Shown here: positions 1-5,877 of the stretch, one piece after another
Position numbering within the stretch: position 1 is the stretch's first letter
How the letters are laid out: each line of letters begins with the position of its first letter
DNA from: Actinomycetes bacterium
GTDB lineage: Bacteria; Actinomycetota; CALGFH01
Direction of reading: 5' to 3'
Assembly (NCBI GenBank): GCA_030152105.1
Contig: JASLIH010000049.1
Span: 1-6,426, forward strand
Length of the DNA: 6,426 nucleotides
Notes under the pieces: model-generated
Seen by the model: the letters and a program-made list of their open reading frames with translations, nothing else
Databases searched by the model: none
What the model was told of the DNA's origin: nothing
Program-made: the position numbers and the translations under genes

Positions 1-1
1 C

Positions 2-853
2 CGGCAACGCCGGCGCCCCAGCGAGAGCCACATCGGCCGCCGGCCGAACTGGCTCGGCGGGGCAGCCGGCTGGCACTGGCTGGTCGTCGTCATCGTGCCG
101 ATCTACTGGATCTTCATCACCAGCTTCAAGACGCAGGCCAACTACTTCATCACCAACCCGCTGGCGCCTCCGACCGACCCGACGCTGGACAACTACCGGC
201 TCGTCATCCAGTCGGACTTCCTGCGCTACTTCATGAACAGCGTCATCGTCACCATCGGCACGATCGTGCCGTCCGTCACCATCTCCTTCATGGCCGCCTT
301 CGCGATCGTGCGCGGCGGCGGGACCCGGTTCCTGCGCTCGGTCAACGCGCTGTTCCTCATGGGGCTGGCGATCCCGTTGCAGGCGACGATCATCCCGGTC
401 TATCTCATCATCATCCGGCTGCACCTGTACGACACCCTGCTGGCGATCATACTGCCGTCGATCGCGTTCGCGATCCCGCTGTCGGTGCTGGTGCTGTCCA
501 ACTTCATCCGGGACGTTCCCAAGGAGCTCTTCGACTCGATGCGGGTGGACGGCGCCAGCGAATGGGTCACCCTGTGGAAACTGGCCTTCCCACTGACCCG
601 GCCGGCGCTGGTCACCGTCAGCATCTATAGCGGCCTGGCGATCTGGAACGGGTTCCTCCTGCCGCTGATCCTCATCCAGAGCCCGACCCAGCGCACCCTG
701 CCGCTCGCGTTGTGGACGTTCCAGGGCCAGTACAGCATCAACGTGCCCGCCGTCCTGGCGTCCGTGGTCCTCACAACGCTGCCGATCCTCATCCTCTACG
801 TCGTCGGCCGCCGTCAGCTCCTCAGCGGGTTGACCGCAGGGTTCGGCAAGTAG
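2..853 (+). CDS. Carbohydrate ABC transporter permease, MalG/CebG type (5' end outside window)
   Basis: This is one of two membrane permeases expected in a CUT1-type sugar importer (binding-protein-dependent transport family, BPD_transp_1). The reading frame is open to the left edge. A GTG at position 95 falls inside the first membrane helix, so it is not the true start; 283 residues are visible and only a short N-terminal piece is missing. Hydrophobic segments appear near nt 74-125, 236-310, 344-420, 430-505, 606-680 and 750-815, giving six helices. The cytoplasmic loop that contacts the ATPase lies at about nt 518-605. It keeps the Asp-Gly-Ala core and the Pro-Leu-x-x-Pro ending, but the EAA triplet is replaced by Asp-Ser-Met (nt 533-541). 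The C-terminus has the usual Gly-Leu-Thr-Ala-Gly ending. Substrate is inferred from the two downstream beta-glucosidases: probably beta-linked oligosaccharides such as cellobiose. Family certain, substrate not. Confidence 0.93.
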   Translation, partial: RQRRRPSESHIGRRPNWLGGAAGWHWLVVVIVPIYWIFITSFKTQANYFITNPLAPPTDPTLDNYRLVIQSDFLRYFMNSVIVTIGTIVPSVTISFMAAFAIVRGGGTRFLRSVNALFLMGLAIPLQATIIPVYLIIIRLHLYDTLLAIILPSIAFAIPLSVLVLSNFIRDVPKELFDSMRVDGASEWVTLWKLAFPLTRPALVTVSIYSGLAIWNGFLLPLILIQSPTQRTLPLALWTFQGQYSINVPAVLASVVLTTLPILILYVVGRRQLLSGLTAGFGK

Positions 854-908
854 GGGCCGAGGTCGGACCGCGCCCGTCAATCCTCCGGCGCACGATACTG
901 GTGATCCG

Positions 909-3083
909 ATGACCCCGCAGACGCAGCGTGACCTCACGCCGTTCGACCGGGCTGTGGGTGAGGTCCGCTCCGGCCGATCAGCGGTCGAGGAGGCACGTAC
1001 GTTGCTCCTCGACTGCACCCAGTCGGAGAAGCTGGGACTCCTCGACGGCGATGAGCCGTTCTGGCCCGGCATGCCACAGATGATGGGAACCGGCTACAAC
1101 CTCGAGCCGATCGTCGCGGGGGCCGTGCCCCGGCTGGGAATACCGGGCATCCGCTTCAGCGACGGGCCGCGCGGCGCAGTCATCGGCAAGTCCACGGCGT
1201 TCCCGGTGGCGATGGCGCGAGGGGCCACCTGGGATCCCGCGCTCGAGGAGCGGGTGGGCGAAGCGATCGGCGCGGAGATTCGTGCGCAGGGCGGGAACCT
1301 CTTCGGCGGGGTGTGCATCAATCTCCTGCGGCATCCGGCCTGGGGCAGAGCGCAGGAGACCTACGGCGAGGAACCGGTCCTGCTCGGCTCGATGGGCGTC
1401 GCCCTGGCCCGTGGAGCGCAGCGACACGTGATGGCCTGCGTGAAGCACTACGCCTGCAACAGCATGGAGAACGCCCGGTTCAGGGTGGACATCCAGGTGC
1501 ACGAGCGGGCGCTGCACGAGGTCTACCTGCCGCACTTCAAGATGGTCGTCGACGCCGGGGTGGCCAGCGTCATGAGCTCCTACAACTCGGTCAACGGCGA
1601 GTGGTGCGGGCACAACCGGACCCTGCTGACGGACATCCTGCGGGCGGAGTGGGGCTTCGACGGCTTCGTGATGTCCGACTTCATCTGGGGCCTGCGGGAT
1701 CCGGTCGCCTCGGTGGCCGCGGGTCTGGACCTCGAGATGCCCTTCGCCCAGCAACGTGCACAAGCCCTCCCGTCCGCTCTTGCCTCCGGGACCGCGTCGT
1801 GGGAGGACGTTGACCGCGCCGCCGCGCGCATCCTGGCCACCCAGCTCCGGTTCGCGGCGAGCGTTCCCGCGGAGCCGCCGCCGCGTGAGGTCGTGGCCTG
1901 CGAGCAGCATCGGGCGCTCGCCCGGGACGTCGCGGCGCGCTCAATGGTGCTGCTGCGCAACGAGCCGGTCGACGAGCGCCCCGTTCTGCCCCTGCTCCGG
2001 GAGGGGCTGGGCCGCCTCGCAGTGGTCGGTCGCCTGGCCGACGTCCCGAACATCGGTGACCACGGGTCCTCCGACGTCCGCGCCCCCTGGGTGGTCACAC
2101 CGCTCGCAGGGCTGCGGGACGCCCTGCCGGCGATCGAGGTCACACACACGGACGGGAGCGACCTCGCGACCGCCGTCGAGCATGCCTCGGCCGCGGGCGC
2201 CGCGGTGGTGGTCGTCGGCTACACCGCCGAGGACGAAGGCGAGTACGTGGGGTCGTTCGATCCCGAGCTGGCCGCCCTGTACCCACCGTCGAAGGACCCG
2301 CAAGCCCTCGACGAGCTCGCCCGGGTGTGGGAGGCCGGTCCGCAACTCGTCGGGGGCGACCGCGACTCGCTCCGGCTCACGCCAGCGGACGAGGCGCTGA
2401 TCCAGGTGGTCGGCGCGGCGAATCCCCGCACGGTCGTCGTCGTCATGGCCGGAGCCGCGGTCACCATGGAGCAGTGGCGGCACGACGTGCCGGCGATCCT
2501 CATGGCCTGGTACCCGGGGATGGAGGGCGGTTCGGCGCTCGCCGACGTCCTGCTGGGGACGATCGAGCCCGGTGGACGCCTCCCGTTTGTCGTCCCCCGC
2601 AGCGAGGCGGACCTGCCGCCCTACGACAAGAACGCGACCACGGTGACCTACGACCGGTGGCACGGCCAGCGACTGCTGGACCGGGACGGCAAGGCGCCGG
2701 CCTACCCCCTCGGATTCGGCCTGACGTACACGTCCTTCACCGTCGACGACGTCGAGGTCCTCCTGGACAGCGATGCCGCGATCCTGGACGTCCGAGCGAC
2801 CGTGGCGAACACCGGCTCCCGGCCCGGCGGCCACGTCCTTCAGGTCTACGCGTGCCAGGCGCCGCAGGAGCGGGCGGAGATCGAACGATTCCTGGTCGGG
2901 TTCGCGCGGGTCGAGTGCGCCCCGGGCGAGCGAGTGCCGGTGAAGCTCGACGTCCCGCTCCAGCGGCTGTCGACGCGGCTGGGACCCGGGCGGTGGGCGG
3001 TACGACCGGGCAGCTACCGGATCGACGTGGGCGCGAGCGCCGCGGATCCGCTTGCGGTGTCCGTGATGGTGGAACTCTCCTGA
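909..3083 (+). CDS. Glycoside hydrolase family 3 beta-glycosidase (likely cytoplasmic beta-glucosidase)
   Basis: A retaining exo-acting enzyme expected to remove terminal beta-linked sugars, most likely glucose. At 724 residues it has the usual three-part layout: TIM-barrel domain (about 65-310), alpha/beta sandwich (about 335-590) and C-terminal fibronectin-III-like domain (about 615-720). There is no PA14 insertion. Substrate-pocket signatures are visible: D85 in Ser-Asp-Gly-Pro-Arg-Gly, the WGRAQET segment from W145, K179-H180, R190, Y225 and the nucleophile D257 in VMSDF. The residue after the nucleophile is Phe, where many members have Trp. The acid/base candidate is E443 in a Glu-Asp-Glu-Gly stretch. 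A region of roughly 38 residues separates this from the Asp-Arg (484-485) that normally follows almost directly. YPGMEGG (535-541) and FGLTYT (603-608) confirm the family. No signal peptide is seen, so cytoplasmic action on imported sugar is inferred. The ATG start has only a weak ribosome site (GGTGA, 900-904). It lies 55 nt after the permease, probably in the same operon. Confidence 0.93.
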   Translation: MTPQTQRDLTPFDRAVGEVRSGRSAVEEARTLLLDCTQSEKLGLLDGDEPFWPGMPQMMGTGYNLEPIVAGAVPRLGIPGIRFSDGPRGAVIGKSTAFPVAMARGATWDPALEERVGEAIGAEIRAQGGNLFGGVCINLLRHPAWGRAQETYGEEPVLLGSMGVALARGAQRHVMACVKHYACNSMENARFRVDIQVHERALHEVYLPHFKMVVDAGVASVMSSYNSVNGEWCGHNRTLLTDILRAEWGFDGFVMSDFIWGLRDPVASVAAGLDLEMPFAQQRAQALPSALASGTASWEDVDRAAARILATQLRFAASVPAEPPPREVVACEQHRALARDVAARSMVLLRNEPVDERPVLPLLREGLGRLAVVGRLADVPNIGDHGSSDVRAPWVVTPLAGLRDALPAIEVTHTDGSDLATAVEHASAAGAAVVVVGYTAEDEGEYVGSFDPELAALYPPSKDPQALDELARVWEAGPQLVGGDRDSLRLTPADEALIQVVGAANPRTVVVVMAGAAVTMEQWRHDVPAILMAWYPGMEGGSALADVLLGTIEPGGRLPFVVPRSEADLPPYDKNATTVTYDRWHGQRLLDRDGKAPAYPLGFGLTYTSFTVDDVEVLLDSDAAILDVRATVANTGSRPGGHVLQVYACQAPQERAEIERFLVGFARVECAPGERVPVKLDVPLQRLSTRLGPGRWAVRPGSYRIDVGASAADPLAVSVMVELS

Positions 3084-3106
3084 AGGACCACTGACTGCAC
3101 TGATAC

Positions 3107-3113
3107 GGGAGGT
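3107..3113 (+). promoter_or_regulatory. Shine-Dalgarno site for the GH1 gene
   Basis: The sequence GGGAGGT lies six bases before the ATG at 3120. It is far stronger than the site before the GH3 gene, so within one transcript the GH1 enzyme is probably translated more efficiently. This is inference from base pairing only. Confidence 0.8.
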
Positions 3114-3119
3114 CACGAC

Positions 3120-4523
3120 ATGAGCGTCAACGCCGCTCCACGGCAGACCGGCGAAGCGGTGCGCTTCCCGGCGGGCTTCGCCTGGGGCACCGCAACCGCG
3201 AGCTACCAGATCGAGGGCGCTGTCGAGGAGGACGGTCGTTCGCCGTCGATCTGGGACACGTTCTCGCACACACCCGGCAAGGTCCAGGACGGGGACACCG
3301 GCGACGTCGCCGACGACCACTACCACCGCTACAAGGAGGACATCGAGCTGATGGCCGGGCTCGGCGTCGGCTGGTACCGGTTCTCGTTGGCCTGGCCGCG
3401 CCTGCAGCCCGACGGGCGCGGGGCGCTCAACGACGCCGGCGTCGACTTCTACTCGCGGCTGGTCGACGCGCTGCTGGCAAAGGACATCCAGCCCTGGGTC
3501 ACCCTCTATCACTGGGACCTTCCGCAGGTGCTCCAGGACGAAGGCGGCTGGCCGCTGCGCGACACGGCGGAGCGCTTCGCCGAGTACGCCGCCGCGGTCT
3601 ACGAGCGCCTACACGACCGCGTCACGCACTGGACGACCCTGAACGAGCCGTGGGTCTCGGCATTCCTCGGCCACGCCACCGGCCAGCATGCGCCCGGGCT
3701 GCAGGACCCGGAGGCGGCGCTGCGCGCCGCCCACCACCTCATGCTCGGCCACGGGCGCGCGATCGAGGCCATGCGCGCGCAGGGCGACGCCGACAGCACC
3801 TTCGGCATCACGCTCAGCATGAGCCCGATCGACGCGGCGAGCGACGACCCGGCGGACCTTGACGCGGCGCGGCGCGCCGACGGCCTGACCAATCGCCTCT
3901 TCCTTGACCCGCTGCTGCGCGGCGGCTACCCGGCCGACGTGCTGGAGGACGTGCGCGAGGTGACCGACGGCGCCCACCGGCAGTCCGGCGACGAGGAGCG
4001 CATCAACGCCCCGCTCGACTTCCTCGGCATCAACTACTACTTCCGGACCGTGGTGCGGGCGGGCACCGCCGCTCGCGACGAGACGTCGACATGGGTCGGC
4101 AGCGGCGACATCGAGTCGGTCTCACGCGGCCTCGCGCAGACGGAGATGGGCTGGGAGATCGACCCGGAGGGCCTGTACGACCTGCTCACCAGGGTGGCTC
4201 GCGACTATCCCGGCGTGCCGCTGTACGTCACCGAGAACGGCGCCGCCATCGCCGACCAGAAGGGCCCCGACGGCGAGGTTCACGATCCCGCGCGCGTCGC
4301 CTACCTCGACGGGCACTTCCGCGCCGCGCACCGCGCGATCGCCGACGGCGTCGATCTGCGCGGCTACTTCGTGTGGTCGCTACTGGACAACTTCGAGTGG
4401 TCCTTCGGCTACTCCAAGCGCTTCGGGCTCATCCACGTCGACTTCGACACCCTCGAGCGCACGCCGAAGGACAGCGCGCGCTGGTACGCGGAGGTCACGC
4501 GCGCGAACGCCCTGGCGGGCTGA
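3120..4523 (+). CDS. Glycoside hydrolase family 1 beta-glucosidase
   Basis: A retaining beta-glucosidase that would hydrolyse cellobiose-like disaccharides or beta-glucosides to glucose in the cytoplasm. The 467-residue length is typical of a single-domain GH1 TIM barrel. The N-terminal family signature is present (Phe-Pro-x-x-Phe-x-Trp-Gly through Ser-Tyr-Gln-Ile-Glu-Gly). The complete active-site set can be located: Q30, H131, N175, acid/base E176 in Thr-Leu-Asn-Glu-Pro-Trp, the Ile-Asn-Tyr-Tyr segment at 304-307, nucleophile E372 in Val-Thr-Glu-Asn-Gly, and W419, E426 and W427 in the C-terminal sugar-binding loop. No signal peptide is seen. The ATG at 3120 is supported by a strong ribosome site six bases upstream. 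The gene starts 36 nt after the GH3 stop, so it is probably the last gene of the operon. It resembles the GH1 enzymes that close actinobacterial cellobiose-uptake clusters (BglC type), but exact substrate preference cannot be read from sequence. Confidence 0.97.
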   Translation: MSVNAAPRQTGEAVRFPAGFAWGTATASYQIEGAVEEDGRSPSIWDTFSHTPGKVQDGDTGDVADDHYHRYKEDIELMAGLGVGWYRFSLAWPRLQPDGRGALNDAGVDFYSRLVDALLAKDIQPWVTLYHWDLPQVLQDEGGWPLRDTAERFAEYAAAVYERLHDRVTHWTTLNEPWVSAFLGHATGQHAPGLQDPEAALRAAHHLMLGHGRAIEAMRAQGDADSTFGITLSMSPIDAASDDPADLDAARRADGLTNRLFLDPLLRGGYPADVLEDVREVTDGAHRQSGDEERINAPLDFLGINYYFRTVVRAGTAARDETSTWVGSGDIESVSRGLAQTEMGWEIDPEGLYDLLTRVARDYPGVPLYVTENGAAIADQKGPDGEVHDPARVAYLDGHFRAAHRAIADGVDLRGYFVWSLLDNFEWSFGYSKRFGLIHVDFDTLERTPKDSARWYAEVTRANALAG

Positions 4524-4537
4524 GGCGCACCTCGGTT

Positions 4538-4556
4538 GCCGGCCTGGGAGGCCGGT
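4538..4556. terminator. GC hairpin between convergent genes, possible bidirectional terminator
   Basis: CCGGCCT (4539-4545) and AGGCCGG (4549-4555) form a perfect seven-base-pair stem around a three-base GGG loop, with one G-T wobble pair possible outside. It sits in the 47-nt gap between the stop of the GH1 gene (4523) and the stop of the oppositely oriented HTH_42 gene (4571), so it could end transcription from either side. There is no T-run on either strand, which is common for GC-rich actinobacterial terminators but means termination is inferred from position and stem stability. Confidence 0.6.
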
Positions 4557-4570
4557 CTCCAGGGTGCGGG

Positions 4571-5755
4571 TCAGGCGTGGGGACCGACCGTCACGGTGCC
4601 CATTGTCAGGGTCGGCTTGGCCTCCATGACCGCACCCACCAGTTCGACCTCGTCCTCCAGCTGCCGGCGTTGGGCCACGGTCAGCTCACCCAGCGGTTCG
4701 ACGGTGACGGCGAGCCTGCTACCGGAGCGCCGCTGGTGCCACACCCCACCGACCACGCCATCCACGAGCAGCACCGGGTAGTTGCCGGCCTGGCCCGCCG
4801 GGGTGAGCGCGCGGGTCGCGGCTTCCCCTGGGTACAGCCGCTGTCGAGGCTGACTGGCGACGACGAAGGCGTCGAAGTACCCCAGCAGGCGGATCCCTCG
4901 ATGCGGCTGGGGCGGCGTCCCGGTGTCGCCGGCCATTGTCCATCCCGGCGCACCGTCCAGCTCGACGTACTCCAGCTCGCCAGCCAGCTCGTCGAACAGC
5001 TCGACGGCGCGCTGGGTCGGGATGCTGAGCCATCGGGCGAAGTGCTGGGGCGTGGCTGGGCCGTAGGCGTACAGATAGCGCGTGAGGAGGGCGCGCAGGG
5101 CGGCGTCGCCTTCGTCGGGCCGGAAGCCGGGCAGCCAGCGGTGTGGGTTGGTGTAGGTCACCTTGGGGCCCCGGTTTGGTCCGAAGCAGAGCATGCCGCG
5201 GTGGGCGGCCGTGCTCGTGAGCTGGCGCCAGCGCGGCCACCTGCCCCCGAACGCCTCCATCGTCTGGTCGCCGGCCCACGGGCCGGTACGCTCCACGATC
5301 GCCCCGGTCAGCTCGTCGATGGTCAGCTCGGTGTCGGCCAGGGCGTCGCCGATGGCCGCAAGGACCTGCTCAGCCTGCTCGGCGCTGAACCGGACCGGCT
5401 CGGGATGGGCCGGCACCGAGGAAGGCAGGGCCGACAGCGCCCCCGTCCACATCGGCAGGTCAGCGGCCGGCAGCAGGTGCACGGTGCCGCGCGGACCGAA
5501 CGTCTTGACCAGGGTGCGGTCCTCCCAGAGGGCGCGCTGGATGTCGGCGCGGGTCGCCCCGGCGATGCGCCGCCCGATCGAGAGCTCAGCCGCGCTGAGG
5601 ATCTGGGCGTGCGCGCCGCACAGCACGCCGGCGATGTCGGCAGGGCCCAGGCCGGTCGCCGCTTCGGTCAATGCCTGGCGGGCCATCCGCCGGGCCGTGA
5701 CGCCGCCCCAGGTCAGCGAGGCCGGGGTCGTGGACTTGGAGGTCACGGACCACAT
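4571..5755 (-). CDS. Winged-helix HTH_42 family protein, AlkZ/YcaQ-like putative DNA glycosylase
   Basis: The 394-residue product fits the HTH_42 (winged-helix DNA-binding, AlkZ/YcaQ) superfamily. Characterised members excise alkylated or crosslinked bases; AlkZ protects the azinomycin producer from its own product and E. coli YcaQ (AlkX) acts on crosslinks. Family marks visible are the N-terminal Leu-Thr-Trp with Arg-Arg-Met (14-24), the Ala-Gln-x-x-Ser-Ala-Ala-Glu-Leu helix from residue 50, Arg-Gly-Thr-Val-His-Leu-Leu (89-95), Leu-Leu-Gly-Tyr-Phe-Asp (290-295) and the VLLVDG strand (328-333). At the catalytic QxQ/QxD position this protein reads His49-Ala50-Gln51, so the first Gln is His. 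Start choice is open: the only Shine-Dalgarno is one base before the ATG at 5755, but fits a GTG three codons inside (5746) better, which would give 391 residues. No biosynthetic cluster is visible nearby, so a general repair role is as plausible as self-resistance. Family fairly secure; activity inferred. Confidence 0.85.
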   Translation of the reverse strand: MWSVTSKSTTPASLTWGGVTARRMARQALTEAATGLGPADIAGVLCGAHAQILSAAELSIGRRIAGATRADIQRALWEDRTLVKTFGPRGTVHLLPAADLPMWTGALSALPSSVPAHPEPVRFSAEQAEQVLAAIGDALADTELTIDELTGAIVERTGPWAGDQTMEAFGGRWPRWRQLTSTAAHRGMLCFGPNRGPKVTYTNPHRWLPGFRPDEGDAALRALLTRYLYAYGPATPQHFARWLSIPTQRAVELFDELAGELEYVELDGAPGWTMAGDTGTPPQPHRGIRLLGYFDAFVVASQPRQRLYPGEAATRALTPAGQAGNYPVLLVDGVVGGVWHQRRSGSRLAVTVEPLGELTVAQRRQLEDEVELVGAVMEAKPTLTMGTVTVGPHA

Positions 5756-5762
5756 TCTCCCT
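5756..5762 (-). promoter_or_regulatory. Shine-Dalgarno site for the HTH_42 gene, bearing on its start codon
   Basis: On the - strand this reads AGGGAGA. The GGAG core is one base from the ATG at 5755-5753, too close for normal initiation, but about ten bases from the in-frame GTG at 5746-5744. It therefore favours the GTG start, or indicates that the ATG is used without this site. Confidence 0.45.
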
Positions 5763-5823
5763 GGCTCGGCCGACAGCGGGCACCTCGGGACAGGCGATCC
5801 GCGGTCCGAGGCCTGGTCTCAGA

Positions 5824-5829
5824 TAGTGT
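5824..5829 (+). promoter_or_regulatory. Candidate -10 element (TANNNT) for the DksA-like gene
   Basis: TAGTGT matches the actinobacterial TANNNT -10 consensus. Counting six bases after its last T places the predicted transcription start at 5836, which is the G of a GTG in frame with the DksA-like protein. No convincing -35 hexamer is visible at the normal distance, as is common for leaderless actinobacterial promoters. The call rests on pattern and spacing only. Confidence 0.4.
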
Positions 5830-5832
5830 CAA
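5827..5832 (-). promoter_or_regulatory. Consensus -35 hexamer on the - strand, possible promoter of the HTH_42 gene
   Basis: Read on the - strand this is TTGACA, a perfect sigma70-type -35, pointing toward the HTH_42 gene about 70 bases away. The hexamer 17 bases downstream (- strand TCGGAC, 5809-5804) matches the -10 consensus poorly, so the promoter is uncertain. It overlaps the + strand TAGTGT element by three bases. Confidence 0.3.
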
Positions 5833-5866
5833 CCTGTGGAACAGCGCCGAGCTGAGCCGCCCGACC

Positions 5867-5873
5867 GGAGGAG
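5867..5873 (+). promoter_or_regulatory. Shine-Dalgarno site that sets the ATG start of the DksA-like gene
   Basis: GGAGGAG lies at an ideal distance, four to six bases, before the ATG at 5878. It is the main reason for choosing that ATG over the in-frame GTG at 5836. The same bases would be coding if the upstream GTG were used. Confidence 0.8.
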
Positions 5874-5877
5874 CGAG

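Noticed and set aside
95..97. GTG at 95 as the start of the permease
   Set aside because: The frame stays open to the left edge and codons 74-94 encode the first half of membrane helix 1, so a start here would delete part of that helix.
854..908. Possible LacI/CebR-type operator between the permease and GH3 genes
   Set aside because: No palindrome resembling the CebR box (TGGGAGCGCTCCCA) was found in either operon gap; control probably acts upstream of the window.
978..1910. A 310-codon open frame on the - strand antisense to the GH3 N-terminal half
   Set aside because: His/Arg/Gly-rich shadow with no domain; the GH3 gene explains the region.
3089..3103. Direct repeat of CACTGA with a nine-base period before the GH1 gene
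   Set aside because: Only six bases repeated twice; too short to support an operator.
1941..3512. A 523-codon open frame on the - strand antisense to GH3 and GH1
   Set aside because: It is fully opposite two genes with intact catalytic motifs, has no family motif, and has the composition of a codon-bias shadow.
4571..5755. AlkZ-like gene as an antibiotic self-resistance gene marking a biosynthetic cluster
   Set aside because: No biosynthetic genes are visible in the window and the neighbours are sugar-use and DksA-like genes, so self-resistance is unsupported.
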